64,000 bases of DNA from Leptospirales bacterium (GCA_019694655.1 JAIBBN010000003.1:310001-374000), one strand, 5' to 3'. Shown: positions 43,022-51,998, counted from the stretch's first letter. The notes: generated by a model from the letters alone, not told the origin. Translations and numbers: made by a program.

Positions 43022-44008
43022 CTATTTCGCGGCCAGATTCATCTGCGGCGCAGGGTAACGTTCGCCAGCGATGGCGCCGTCCGGAAAAATGGAACTCAGC
43101 ATCGACAGGTTCTCTGCGCCAGGCGCTATGGAAAGTGCGCCAAGGTTTTCCTGGAGCCGCAATTGCTGTGTTGTTCCAATCAACGCTATGACGTCCTCGC
43201 CTTGTGCCAGCGCCCAGGCAATCGCAAGTTGCGCCGGAGTGCATCCTATTTTTCTGGCCATGTCCTGTAAAGCGGCGGTTTTCTCCTGGTTATGACGCAA
43301 ATTCTGGTCTTGAAAACGCGGCAGATGGCGGCGAAAATCGGCAGGACTGAGCTCAGGCAGAGGGCCCGCCAGCAAACCGCGCGATAGTACTCCGTAGGCG
43401 ATCAGCGGAATGCCAAGTTCACGGAGGGTTGGCAAAATCTGAGCCTCCACAAAGCGCGTGCCAAGCGAATATTCGATTTCCAGCGCAGCAATCGGATGCA
43501 CGGCGTGCGCGCGGCGAATCTGTTCCGAATTTGCTTCGGAAAGGCCAAAGAATCGCACCTTTCCCTCCTGTATCAATTCGTGAATTGCGCCTGCGGTCTC
43601 TTCGATGGGGACTTGCGGATCGACGCGCGCCGGCTGGTAGATGTCGATCACGTCCGTCTTGAGTCGTCGAAGCGAGTATGCTGCAAAATTCTTTACGGCC
43701 TGCGGTCTGGCGTCAAAGCCGCTGAATCCGCCCTGCGGCGTTCGAAGCGCGCCGAACTTGACGCTGATGATGGCCTCTTGCCGCCGGCCCTCAAGCGCTC
43801 TGGCAAGCAGCATTTCGTTGTGACCGGCGCCATAAAAGTCGCCGGTGTTGAACAAGTTAATGCCCGCGTCCAGCGCCGCCCGGATGGTTGCGATCGATGC
43901 AGTATCATTGCGATTGGCCGCATCGCCGTAAAAGTCGGACATGCCCATGCAGCCAAGTCCCACGGCCGAAACCGCCGGTCCCGCGGCGCCCAGTTTTCTG
44001 AAAATCAT
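43022..44008 (-). CDS. Aldo/keto reductase
   Basis: 328 residues. The start SAVGLGCMGMSDFYG, the catalytic Tyr in NTGDFYGAGHNE and Lys in SVKFG fit the family. The conserved active-site His is replaced: the DIYQPARVD segment stands where family members have Asp-x-Tyr/Leu-x-x-His. The later GKVRFFGLSEAN and LAIAWALAQGEDVIALIGTT form the NADPH-binding end. It resembles the AKR13/YajO-like branch. It forms an operon with the downstream tetR gene. Confidence 0.9.
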   Translation of the reverse strand: MIFRKLGAAGPAVSAVGLGCMGMSDFYGDAANRNDTASIATIRAALDAGINLFNTGDFYGAGHNEMLLARALEGRRQEAIISVKFGALRTPQGGFSGFDARPQAVKNFAAYSLRRLKTDVIDIYQPARVDPQVPIEETAGAIHELIQEGKVRFFGLSEANSEQIRRAHAVHPIAALEIEYSLGTRFVEAQILPTLRELGIPLIAYGVLSRGLLAGPLPELSPADFRRHLPRFQDQNLRHNQEKTAALQDMARKIGCTPAQLAIAWALAQGEDVIALIGTTQQLRLQENLGALSIAPGAENLSMLSSIFPDGAIAGERYPAPQMNLAAK

Positions 44009-44022
44009 CGCTCAACTCCCAA

Positions 44023-44060
44023 TGTTACAAATACTGAAAAATGTCAGTTCATGGTTACAT
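44023..44060 (-). promoter_or_regulatory. Candidate control region of the aldo/keto reductase-tetR operon
   Basis: This stretch just upstream of the reductase start holds TGTTACAAAT (44023-44032), a 5-bp dyad ACTGA/TCAGT (44033-44048), and GGTTACAT (44053-44060). The decamer TGTTACAAAT occurs again in the palindromic region at 49435-49459. The rest of the gap to 44212 shows no gene; a TTACA/TGTAA dyad lies near 44055-44076. Confidence 0.4.
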
Positions 44061-44212
44061 GAGCATAAACGTGTAAGTTTGGCAAACGTTTTTCTTGATC
44101 CGGGCGACTCTGGATCCGGGCCAACTCTAAGCCGATGCGCCGGCAAAGAAGATCTGCAGCGCCAGGCTCAGACCTCAGGGAAGCGAATGCGGCCGGGGGC
44201 GGTCGGCCGCCC

Positions 44213-45700
44213 TCAGGGGCCCGATGCCGCTACCGGCCGCAATCGAAAGACATGATAGGACCAGGCCGGCATGTCCAGGTATAGTCCGGCGTCATTCATG
44301 GCCGAGCCGTCGCGCACATAGACCGCCGGTCCCATCTGGTCGCGCAGCTCCCAGTTTTTTTCGCGCAGCTCGTCAGATTCCAGACGCACATAGCATTGCG
44401 CCTGTTGATCGGAGTAGTTGACAGCGATCAGAAAGGAATCTGATTTTTGAAGCGTCCAGCTGGAGACGATGAAGCCCTGCCAGCTTTCGTTGCCTTCATA
44501 AGCTGAGTTGCAGGCGAGCAGTCGCCAGTTTCCTTCGCGCAATGTGCGTTCGCGCAGGCAGGAGAGTAGCTGGACGTAAAATTCTCGCGTCTCTGGCGCG
44601 ACAGTTTCCTGTGGGCCGCGGCAGAGATGCGGCGAGATACGTTTGCGATTGCCCTCCATTTGACCGGCGTGGAAAAAGCGCAAGCCTGGACTGCAGTAGC
44701 TGAGGATCGCCGCCGCGCGCCAGATTTCTGCAGGGAAAGCCGTGGCAGCGCGCGGCTCATCGTGATTTTCCATGAAGCGCGCCGATCGATTTTGAAAGGC
44801 CAGATCGGCGTAAAGGTGTTCGCGCACCGGGCGCGCCTGGCGTTGCAGCAGCCGATCGTAGAGTCGCTTGTCGTAGGTATAGTCGAAGCCATGCTGCTGC
44901 AGCTGCCATTCCATGTCCCAGTAGACTTCGGCCATGAACTTAAAGTCCGGATGACGCTGACGCACGCCGCCTATCGCATCGCTCCAGAAGGGCGGCGCGT
45001 TTTTACGCCAGGTGCGCTGGAAGACTTCCGGTTCAACCAGCATAGCCATGTCGCAACGCAGGCCATCACAGAGTTCGGCAATCGATAGCAACACTTCTCG
45101 CATGGCCTGCTGTAGCGATGGATTGAAGTAGTCCAGCTGCAGCGTGTCCGGCCAGCCGTCGAAGTAGGGATCGCGTCCGTATGCAAAGACGGGCCCCGCG
45201 CCTGACGAATCCAACCGAATGTAGTTTTGCGGCTGTTGTGCAAGCAGGGTCGCATCGCCGCTTACAAAAAAGTCCGGATGCTCCCAGGACCAGCGATGAT
45301 CCAGGGCCATGTGGTTCGGTACAAAATCGAGCATCAATCGCAGCCCGAATCTGCGCAATCGCGCGCGCAGGCGCAGCAGCGCCTCTGCGCCGCCCAGCGC
45401 CTGGTGCACCGAATAGTCGCTGATTGCAAAGCCGGAGCCGCAGATGTCCTCCTCGCTGAGATCGGGCAGGGTCTCTTGAAACTCTTTGCGCCATTCCAGT
45501 CGCCTGCGAGATACTTCGCGACTGACTGATCCAGTTTGCCAGACGCTCAAGAGCCACAGCCAGTCAAATCCGGCCTCGGCCAGCGCTTCCAGTTCTTGAT
45601 CGGGGATGTCATTGAGTGTAGCTGGCCGTCCCAGTTGCTGCGAAAGCGCCCGCAGTCGCACGCGCGTATTGAGCTGAAACAAGGCAGGATACATGATCAT
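44213..45700 (-). CDS. GH13 alpha-amylase-family glycoside hydrolase
   Basis: 495 residues. The conserved regions are visible: LMLDFVPNHMALDH (region I), GLRCDMAMLVEPEVF (region II, nucleophile Asp), FMAEVYWDMEW (acid/base Glu) and RFMENHDEPRAA (region IV Asp). The catalytic triad is complete. It has no signal peptide, so a cytoplasmic amylase or alpha-glucan-modifying enzyme is likely. The C-terminal beta domain has ENWELRDQMGPAVY-like strands. It is on the same strand as the downstream aldo/keto reductase, 204 bases away. Confidence 0.9.
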   Translation of the reverse strand: MIMYPALFQLNTRVRLRALSQQLGRPATLNDIPDQELEALAEAGFDWLWLLSVWQTGSVSREVSRRRLEWRKEFQETLPDLSEEDICGSGFAISDYSVHQALGGAEALLRLRARLRRFGLRLMLDFVPNHMALDHRWSWEHPDFFVSGDATLLAQQPQNYIRLDSSGAGPVFAYGRDPYFDGWPDTLQLDYFNPSLQQAMREVLLSIAELCDGLRCDMAMLVEPEVFQRTWRKNAPPFWSDAIGGVRQRHPDFKFMAEVYWDMEWQLQQHGFDYTYDKRLYDRLLQRQARPVREHLYADLAFQNRSARFMENHDEPRAATAFPAEIWRAAAILSYCSPGLRFFHAGQMEGNRKRISPHLCRGPQETVAPETREFYVQLLSCLRERTLREGNWRLLACNSAYEGNESWQGFIVSSWTLQKSDSFLIAVNYSDQQAQCYVRLESDELREKNWELRDQMGPAVYVRDGSAMNDAGLYLDMPAWSYHVFRLRPVAASGP

Positions 45701-46240
45701 CCATGCTGCAGAGCGGATTGAAAACGGTCAATCCTGGCGCAGAGATCAGTGGATGAAATTGGAACGACCGGTAGCGTATAGAGTTTTTGCAAGGTCATTT
45801 GCTTTCCGCAATTGAGGCAAACGCGGGCTCTGCGCCGGATGGCTCGCCAATGTAGCGACCACTCCCTGGCTGCAATGCCCATGCGATTCTTTCGAAAGCG
45901 CTAGACCAACCAGACCAACCAGGCCAGCGGCCAGCAGTATCAAGACCTGGAACAGGGCATTTCAAATGATTTGCATGTAGAGCGGCGCATGCTTGCGTTC
46001 CAGTAGATCGCGAACTGGAATCTCTGGTACGTTTTGTACGCTCTGTCCCGGCGTGGTCTCCAGGCGACGTCCGGAACATCCCCTTCCATGCCGTAACCTG
46101 TTTCTATTTCGACGCGGCGTTGATCGAGAATAGGAAGCACGAGAAGTCCATTGTCCTTGCCTCGCTTGCCAATGCGCCCCAGGCCGCAAAGAGCCGGTTG
46201 ACTTCTGGTTCATGGGACGAGCCGGGCAAGGGGCGCTACA
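45697..46240 (-). pseudogene. Decayed TPM-domain (YgcG-like) membrane protein gene
   Basis: Pieces of one protein occur in different frames on the minus strand, in the right order. The first is EPEVNRLFAAWG (about 46178-46211). After a frameshift comes GKRGKDNGLLVLPILDQRRV and ETGYGMEGDVPDVAWR (about 46060-46170), the TPM-domain core. After another shift comes a hydrophobic helix ILLAAGLVGLVGLAL (about 45895-45940), then in a further frame a zinc-ribbon-like CLNCGKQM (about 45805-45830). The signal peptide and first strand are missing; only 30-40 bases separate the remnant from the next gene. The gene is truncated and frameshifted at least twice. Its last reading frame overlaps the amylase start by a few bases. 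Confidence 0.75.
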
Positions 46241-46278
46241 AAGCGTCAATCAATTCGAATGGCGATCAGACTGCAGCG

Positions 46279-47343
46279 CTAACGGGGCTTCAGGATACGG
46301 CCGTAGGCGATCCCGTTCAGAATTACGGCAGGCAGGCCGCTGACTTGAGTCCAGCTGGACGCTGTGTTGTCCGTGCGAACCATCGACGGCGTTGCGCCAG
46401 TTCCGCCAACGGCGATCAAATGTGTGGCGTCCAGCGTGGCAGCATCTTTGAGAAAGCCAACCGGCAGCGCACCCGCCGCGTTCCAGGCAGTTGCATCGCT
46501 TGAGGTTTGTGATGTCAGGTCATCCCCAAGCGCTACCAGGGTTGAACCGACCAGGCGAACCATGCGACGTATGGCGGAAATGCCTGCGCCGCCGGCGATC
46601 CAGTTATTGCCGCCGTCCATGGAGTAGTGATTGAAGGGTGCGGCGCCGCTTCCGATAACCATGCGCGTTCCGGCGCAGGCGCCGCGACCCGCCGGAAAAG
46701 TTGGATTGGTAGCAGCGGACACGGAACCTGTTCCATCGGCGCTGAAAGCTATCGAGGCATTGGAGGCGTGCACAAAGACTCCGCAAAGGTAGTCGGCCTG
46801 GTTTTTTACCGGCGCGATGGGCGTCGTCGTACTGACCCAGTTGACGCCGCCATCCAGGGAGCGAAAAATATTGCCCACGGTGCCGACGGAGAGCAGAATA
46901 CCATTGCCGTAGGCAAGCATCTGATGATTGCAGCTGCCGGTCGAAGGTTGTGCAGCAGGAGTCCAGCTCATGCCGCCGTTGTCTGAGTAAAGCATGGTGT
47001 CGGCATCGCCAACTGCGACCCAGCGGTTGCCGCCTGCGTAGCGAACGCCGCGCAGGTTGGCTGTGGTTCCGCTTACGCCAGCGCTCCAGCTGGCGCCAAG
47101 GTCGCTGGAATAGAGAACGGTTCCCGAGTCGCCGACAACTACAAGCCAGTCGACCTGCAGCAATGCAGAGGAATAGAGTAGATATCCTGCCAGCGGATTG
47201 CACTGGGGATCGGATGCCTGGCACTCGAATCTGCCGGCCTCGCAGGAAAGCGTGAAAAATAGCGCGAGCAACGCAAAACCGAGAGACAATGCTCTGTTAA
47301 TCGTGCTGCGCTGTGGCGGCGCCAACTGGCCTCCAGGGAGCAT
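46279..47343 (-). CDS. Lipoprotein with BNR/Ycf48-like beta-propeller repeats
   Basis: 354 residues from ATG 47343. The signal ends in a lipobox, LFFTLSC, followed by ECQASDPQCNPLAGYLL, an early motif common in Leptospira lipoproteins (recalled, not checked). The rest is made of BNR-type repeats: GDSGTVLYSSDLGASW, GDADTMLYSDNGGMSW, GTVGNIFRSLDGGVNW and APFNHYSMDGGNNW. These Asp-box propellers resemble Ycf48/HCF136 and sialidase-like folds. It is probably surface or periplasmic; the function is unknown. Confidence 0.83.
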   Translation of the reverse strand: MLPGGQLAPPQRSTINRALSLGFALLALFFTLSCEAGRFECQASDPQCNPLAGYLLYSSALLQVDWLVVVGDSGTVLYSSDLGASWSAGVSGTTANLRGVRYAGGNRWVAVGDADTMLYSDNGGMSWTPAAQPSTGSCNHQMLAYGNGILLSVGTVGNIFRSLDGGVNWVSTTTPIAPVKNQADYLCGVFVHASNASIAFSADGTGSVSAATNPTFPAGRGACAGTRMVIGSGAAPFNHYSMDGGNNWIAGGAGISAIRRMVRLVGSTLVALGDDLTSQTSSDATAWNAAGALPVGFLKDAATLDATHLIAVGGTGATPSMVRTDNTASSWTQVSGLPAVILNGIAYGRILKPR

Positions 47344-47451
47344 GAACCTCTGTTGCGTCGCCTCCGGCCCGGTCAATCCGATCGCCAGCCTCGGGCAACG
47401 TACTCAGGTCAGGGAAAGCGACCCTGCCAGGGCAGGGTCGGCTCGCTGGAT

Positions 47452-47898
47452 TCATAGCGGCGTGGCGTGCGCCAGGTCCTGAATGATCTTCCAATCGTCG
47501 CCGCCAGGCGAACGCACCAACGTCAAACGGCAGTCAAAGTGCAGCGCAGCGCTTTTCATCTCGATTGCAACCGTTAGCGCCGTGTCGCCGCTAGGATCCA
47601 CGGAAAGAAACTGCAGTGAACGCGGAGAACCGCCAAGCTTCCTGGCCGCCAGCAGCGCGGCAAAGCTGCCGCGGTCGATGATTGCCACGGCGCCCGGTTT
47701 TGGGTAGTCTGGCGCAATGACGCGGAACTCCGGACTGGTAATGGCTTCAAAGCCAGCGCTGTCCTGTTGGTCGCCAGCGCGGACATAGGCGGCGATGGTC
47801 TGCTGTACGCCAGGCGGCAGCTGCTCCGTGACGGCGGGTTTGCACTGGCTGGCCGCGAGGGCCGCTCCGCCAAGCAAGGCTGAAAAAAGACGCTTCAT
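47452..47898 (-). CDS. Small NTF2-like lipoprotein
   Basis: 148 residues. The signal sequence ends at a lipobox-like ALAASQC. The rest fits an NTF2/SnoaL-like or lumazine-binding-like fold: a helix with VQQTIAAYVRAGDQQDSAGFEAITSPEFRV and later beta strands (TALTVAIEMKSA, DWKIIQDL). No catalytic residue is clear. It is divergent from the marR gene, with a TGCAAC/GTTGCA dyad in the gap. Confidence 0.75.
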   Translation of the reverse strand: MKRLFSALLGGAALAASQCKPAVTEQLPPGVQQTIAAYVRAGDQQDSAGFEAITSPEFRVIAPDYPKPGAVAIIDRGSFAALLAARKLGGSPRSLQFLSVDPSGDTALTVAIEMKSAALHFDCRLTLVRSPGGDDWKIIQDLAHATPL

Positions 47899-47916
47899 TG
47901 AGACGCTCCTGAATGT

Positions 47917-47938
47917 TATTGCAACGACTGTTGCATAA
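47917..47938. promoter_or_regulatory. Candidate MarR operator
   Basis: TGCAAC (47920-47925) and GTTGCA (47930-47935) form a perfect 6-bp dyad with a 4-base spacer, extended by TTA and TAA at the edges. It lies 22 bases upstream of the lipoprotein start and about 100 bases from marR. This is the usual place for a MarR autoregulatory operator. Confidence 0.55.
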
Positions 47939-48036
47939 GTAGCAATTAATCAGGGCGCAGCTGTAGCGGCAACAAAAATTTGTGGCGGAGAGGCTTTGCT
48001 TTGCTGGCCAGGACGCCTCTTGTGCGATGGCGCTCT

Positions 48037-48498
48037 ATGGCAAAGACTTCGAGCAGCGCGGACAGGGCCGTCATATCGCTGGATGACGCCTTCGCCTATT
48101 TCATCAATCGCAGCTATCGACTGCTGCGTACGCACTTTTTGAAAATGACGCGGGAGGCGGGCGAGGAGCTGACGCCCGAGCAGTACTTTCTACTGAATAA
48201 ACTGTTCCACCAGCCGGGGCAGGCGCAGACAGAGCTGGCTGCGGAACTCAATGATCGCGCCAATGTTACTCGCGGGCTGGATATTCTGGAAAAGCGCGGC
48301 TGGAGCGAGAGGCGCGGCGATCCCGCTGATCGTCGCAAGCACAAGGTGTATCTGACGGCTGCGGGCAGCGCCCTGGTTCAACGACTCAATCCAATGATCC
48401 TGGAAGAACGCCGGCGCATCTATGCGGGCCTATCGGACCTGGACTTGCGCGAGTTTCGTCGCATCCTGGGAAAAATAGAGGCCAATCTTATGTTATGA
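48037..48498 (+). CDS. MarR-family transcriptional regulator
   Basis: 153 residues from ATG 48037; a start at 47980 is less likely. The winged helix has PEQYFLLNKLFHQPGQAQTELAAELNDRANVTRGLDILEKRGWSERRGDPADRRKHKVYLTAAG, shown here as motif only: DPADRRKHKVYLT is the MarR wing. It probably acts as a dimeric repressor that responds to a small molecule. Targets may be the divergent lipoprotein and the two SDR genes nearby. Confidence 0.9.
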   Translation: MAKTSSSADRAVISLDDAFAYFINRSYRLLRTHFLKMTREAGEELTPEQYFLLNKLFHQPGQAQTELAAELNDRANVTRGLDILEKRGWSERRGDPADRRKHKVYLTAAGSALVQRLNPMILEERRRIYAGLSDLDLREFRRILGKIEANLML

Positions 48499-48519
48499 GA
48501 GAAGCGCAGGACATCCCGA

Positions 48520-49359
48520 TCAACGAGCGGCCTGTAGTCGACACAGTCGCAAGAGTTCATCCTGGAACTTATCGCTGGCGAGGGCCGGCGGAAGCTCCAT
48601 GGTCTTCTTGCCGGAAATTGCAATGCCGCTCTGTTCGTTCCAGCGCGCGTCAAAGGCCGCATCGTAAATTTTCTTCGCGCCGCTTCGGGCGGAAGGCAGT
48701 GCAAAGTAAAACAATCGCATCCAGAGCGGCGTACCCGAGCCCTTTGTCATTTTGGTCTTGTTGGGACCTGGATCGGCGGCGCGTATCTTGGTGTTCTCGG
48801 CTGCCAGTTCGCGGGCCAGCGCCGCAGTCAGCACATTGAGCGCCTGCTTGGATACTACGTATGGACCAAATAATTTCTTGAACTCGGCTTTCGGCGAAAC
48901 CAGTTCTTCGAATGAAAGGTCCTTGACCTTCGCCGCCAGTCCCGCCGTCGTATTGATCACCAGGCCGCGGCCGGAACGAGCTAATGCCGGACGAAGGGCG
49001 TCAGTCATCTGCAATGCGGCCAGGGTGTTTACCTCAAAGTGCATTTCATTGCCGTGTGTAGAGAATTGTAGCGCTTCGACGAGTACGCCGGCATTGTTGA
49101 ATAGATAGTCGATTTGCGGATAGCTGGCCAGGATTTGAGCGGCTGATTGTTTGATCGAGGCATGATTGGATAGATCGACGGCAAAGCATTGCAGCGTCGA
49201 TCCGGGATATACGGCGTTGAGCTGTTCCGCAAATGCCTTAGACTTGTTGAGATCGCGATCAGCGAGCAGCAGTTTTATGCCACGGCCCGCCAGCAGTTTG
49301 CAGAGTTCTGCGCCCAGACCGCCATAGGATCCTGTGACTACCGCTATTTCATTGCTCAT
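48520..49359 (-). CDS. Short-chain dehydrogenase-like protein
   Basis: 279 residues. The cofactor loop is TGSYGGLG, with NNAG, VINTTAGLA and YVVSKQA for the active site (Tyr and Lys retained, Ser replaced by Thr). It resembles the retinol dehydrogenase/protochlorophyllide-reductase-like SDR group. It is divergent from another SDR at 49599; a palindromic region lies between them. The marR gene ends 22 bases from its stop. Confidence 0.88.
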   Translation of the reverse strand: MSNEIAVVTGSYGGLGAELCKLLAGRGIKLLLADRDLNKSKAFAEQLNAVYPGSTLQCFAVDLSNHASIKQSAAQILASYPQIDYLFNNAGVLVEALQFSTHGNEMHFEVNTLAALQMTDALRPALARSGRGLVINTTAGLAAKVKDLSFEELVSPKAEFKKLFGPYVVSKQALNVLTAALARELAAENTKIRAADPGPNKTKMTKGSGTPLWMRLFYFALPSARSGAKKIYDAAFDARWNEQSGIAISGKKTMELPPALASDKFQDELLRLCRLQAAR

Positions 49360-49434
49360 CTGGTCTTCCTTCCTTGAGTCGACCTCAGGGCCAACCTTTC
49401 CAGAAAATCAGGCCAGCAATGCGCTGCAAGTTGA

Positions 49435-49459
49435 ATTTGTAGTAACAGCTGTTACAAAT
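49435..49459. promoter_or_regulatory. Nested palindromes between two divergent SDR genes
   Basis: GTAACAGCTGTTAC (49442-49455) is a perfect 14-bp palindrome. Around it ATTTGTA (49435-49441) and TACAAAT (49453-49459) form a second perfect 7-bp dyad. The right half contains TGTTACAAAT, also found before the aldo/keto reductase gene (44023). It is a good operator candidate for both SDR genes. The remainder of the 239-base gap shows no gene. Confidence 0.6.
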
Positions 49460-49598
49460 ATTTACGTCTCCGGGCGCGATTTGGCAGCCGGCATTAGCTC
49501 GTACCCCTTGATTGTCAGATGGGCCCATGCCCGGAGCGAGAGGCGATGATCGTCTGGTTTGATGGGCGCTGATCGAGGCCGCAAGGAGAACTTAAGAA

Positions 49599-50417
49599 AT
49601 GCAGACGATTGTAATTGCCGGGGGCAGCAGCGGGATTGGACGGGAGGCGGCCAGGCAGCTGGGCGCCGGCGGACATCGCCTGATTTTGATGGGCCGCGAT
49701 GCGCGCAGCGGGGAAGAAGCCGCTGCAGAGGCGCGGGCCGCAGGCGGCGATGCACGTTTCCTGGCGGTAGATCTTTCCACGCACGCCGGAGTACGTCAGG
49801 CGGCCAAATTGCTGCTCGACGAGGGCAGGCCAATCGATGCGCTTTTACACACTACCGGCGTGCTGACTATGAAGGATATGCGCACGGCCGACGGCCTGCA
49901 CCCCTTCTTCTCTGTAAACTTTCTCAGTCGTTACCATTTGACCCAGCTTTTGCGGCCGCTGCTGGAGCAGGCTGCACATCCGCGGGTCATCATGGTGACT
50001 TCTAAACTGAATATGAAAACGCGCATTAACTTTGACATTTACCCGCGTTTTCAGCCCTTCGAATTTCGAAAGGTCACTCAGCAAATTCAAATCGGAAACA
50101 TGCACTATGCCAGCTACCTCAGTCAGGCCGCGCCAGAGTTGCAAACGGCCATTGTCAATGCAGGCGTCGTTGATACGGGCATCTGGCGGATGACCTCAGT
50201 GTGGATGCGGATCATGACGACATTGATGCGACCCTTTGTTTTCAACAGCCTTTCGGAGGCCGCTATCAATCCGGTCCGCCTTTGCCAGACGACCGACTGG
50301 CCAGGCAATTCCTACTGGGGAGTTGTCGGCCATCCGGAGAAGCATCAGCCGATCGAACTCAATGCGGACGAAACGCGGCGCGTCATCGCCGAATGCGCGC
50401 GACTGACTGGCGTCTGA
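49599..50417 (+). CDS. Short-chain dehydrogenase-like protein
   Basis: 272 residues. The cofactor motif is IAGGSSGIG, followed by LMGRDARS and HTTGVLTMKD in the NNAG position. The active site is unusual: YASYLSQAA replaces the standard YxxxK (Tyr present, Lys absent), and VTSKLN stands for the catalytic Ser strand. The protein may therefore be inactive as a dehydrogenase or use another mechanism. AAGGAGA precedes ATG. It is followed by a quinone-oxidoreductase-like gene on the same strand. Confidence 0.85.
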   Translation: MQTIVIAGGSSGIGREAARQLGAGGHRLILMGRDARSGEEAAAEARAAGGDARFLAVDLSTHAGVRQAAKLLLDEGRPIDALLHTTGVLTMKDMRTADGLHPFFSVNFLSRYHLTQLLRPLLEQAAHPRVIMVTSKLNMKTRINFDIYPRFQPFEFRKVTQQIQIGNMHYASYLSQAAPELQTAIVNAGVVDTGIWRMTSVWMRIMTTLMRPFVFNSLSEAAINPVRLCQTTDWPGNSYWGVVGHPEKHQPIELNADETRRVIAECARLTGV

Positions 50418-50568
50418 GTCGTCGCGTGTTGCAGCCGGGCGGAACCAGAAGGGCGCTACTGGCTGCTCAATCGACGGGCGGCGCCGTGCAGCTGTGGCAA
50501 CTGAACGGCGATTCTGGTTTGCAGCGTCCGGTATACTGCGCTCAAATTGTCGGAGGAGCATCGATTGA

Positions 50569-51555
50569 ATGAGAGCTTACGTAGTATCCAGAGCCGGCGG
50601 TCCGGAGGTCCTCGAACTCAAAGAAGTTCCAGATCCGGTTGCCGCGCGCGGGCAGGCGCTCATTGGCATTCGCGCCTTTGGGCTCAATCGGGCCGAGGCT
50701 GTGACGCGCATGGGCGGCTCTTTTGATGCGGTAAAATTTCCCAGGGTCATCGGCATTGAATGTGTAGGCGAAGTGCTGGATTGCCCTGGCGGCGAGTTGT
50801 CGGTTGGGGAGCGAGTTGCGGCGTTGATGGGCGGCATGGGGCGCGCCTATGATGGTTCGTATGCAGAGAAGACGGTCGTTCCGCTGAGCAATGTCTTTGC
50901 ACTGCAGACCAGCCTGGACTGGTCTGAACTTGGCGCTATTCCGGAGACCTACCTGACCGCCTGGGGTTGCTGCTTTGAAACCCTTCAACTCAGCGAAGGC
51001 GCTCGTGTTCTGGTCCGACCCGGCGCCTCTGCGCTTGGCATTGCCATCGCCCAGATCGTCAACACATTGAACGGCAGCGTCATTGGCATCACGCGCAGCA
51101 AAAGCAAGGTTGCATCACTGCTGCAGGCAGGGATGCAACAGGCAATCGTCAGCGATGGCGCTGTTGCCGATCAGGTGCGCAACCTCTGGCCCGATGGGCC
51201 AAGCGGCATCGTCGACACGATTGCCAGCGAACTTTCTGTGGCCGATGATCTGGCTATGCTTTCCAATAGCGGCGGTCGTTTGTGCCTGGCGGGCTCGCTG
51301 GCAGAAAGCTACGGCAATTCAAAATCCGCCGACTTCGAAGCGGCGCTGTCGCGCGCGGATGTCGCCTTCTATAATACGGAAAATCTTCGCGCCGACCGCG
51401 ACGGCGTAAATTTACAGACCATCGTAAATCGGGTCGAGGCCGGCAAGTACCGGCTCCATACGCAATCCGTTATGGACTTCGGCGAACTGGTTCTTGCTCA
51501 CCGTCAAATGGATGCCAACGAACACTGCGGTAAGGTTGTGATTCGCGTCGCATAG
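50569..51555 (+). CDS. Quinone oxidoreductase-like (zinc-free MDR family)
   Basis: 328 residues of the medium-chain reductase family. The N-terminal GroES-like domain has GLNRAEAVTRMGGSF and IGIECVGEVLD, followed by VGERVAALMGGMG and YAEKTVVP, and the nucleotide domain VLVRPGASALGIAIAQI. Structural and catalytic zinc Cys clusters are absent. It resembles QOR/zeta-crystallin-type NADPH reductases of reactive carbonyls or quinones. GGAGGAG lies upstream. It is convergent with the ArsC-like gene. Confidence 0.9.
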   Translation: MRAYVVSRAGGPEVLELKEVPDPVAARGQALIGIRAFGLNRAEAVTRMGGSFDAVKFPRVIGIECVGEVLDCPGGELSVGERVAALMGGMGRAYDGSYAEKTVVPLSNVFALQTSLDWSELGAIPETYLTAWGCCFETLQLSEGARVLVRPGASALGIAIAQIVNTLNGSVIGITRSKSKVASLLQAGMQQAIVSDGAVADQVRNLWPDGPSGIVDTIASELSVADDLAMLSNSGGRLCLAGSLAESYGNSKSADFEAALSRADVAFYNTENLRADRDGVNLQTIVNRVEAGKYRLHTQSVMDFGELVLAHRQMDANEHCGKVVIRVA

Positions 51556-51565
51556 CTGATGCGCC

Positions 51566-51922
51566 TCAGCTCCAGGCCTTGAGAATAGCCTCTGCATCTC
51601 GAAATCCGAATGTAGCCTTGTTCCCATCGGCCAGGATTGGACGTTTGACCAGGCGGCCATTTTTGGTTAGCATCGCGATCAGCTCTGACTCGCTGCGACT
51701 TTTCAACAAACTGGCGCCGCCAGCCTTTCTGTACTCCTCGCCGCTGGTATTGAAAAAGCCCTTCAGTTCGGCCTGGCCGGATTGTAGCCAGGACTTGAAT
51801 TGCTTTTCGGTTGGCGGCGAAATCGTAATATCAATTGCCTGGAAGGGTATGCCGGCAAGTTGCAGCGCCTTGCGCGCTTTGCGACAGGTCGAACAGTTTG
51901 GATACCAGTAGAATTTCAGCAT
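51566..51922 (-). CDS. ArsC/Spx-like thioredoxin-fold protein
   Basis: 118 residues from ATG 51922. The start MLKFYWYPNCSTCRKARKAL carries a CxxC motif like Spx/ArsC/YffB, and GFFNTSGEEYRK and RPILADGNKATFGFRDAEAI match the ArsC-like fold. Arsenate reductase in this fold uses the first Cys with glutathione or glutaredoxin; Spx uses the same pair as a redox switch. No other arsenic gene is nearby, so the YffB-like class is the cautious name. Confidence 0.88.
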   Translation of the reverse strand: MLKFYWYPNCSTCRKARKALQLAGIPFQAIDITISPPTEKQFKSWLQSGQAELKGFFNTSGEEYRKAGGASLLKSRSESELIAMLTKNGRLVKRPILADGNKATFGFRDAEAILKAWS

Positions 51923-51998
51923 CCAATCCTGATGCTGCACGCTTGATGCAGCCACAACTGAAAAAGTTGGCCGCCCATAGCTCGCCCTTCGTCATCCT

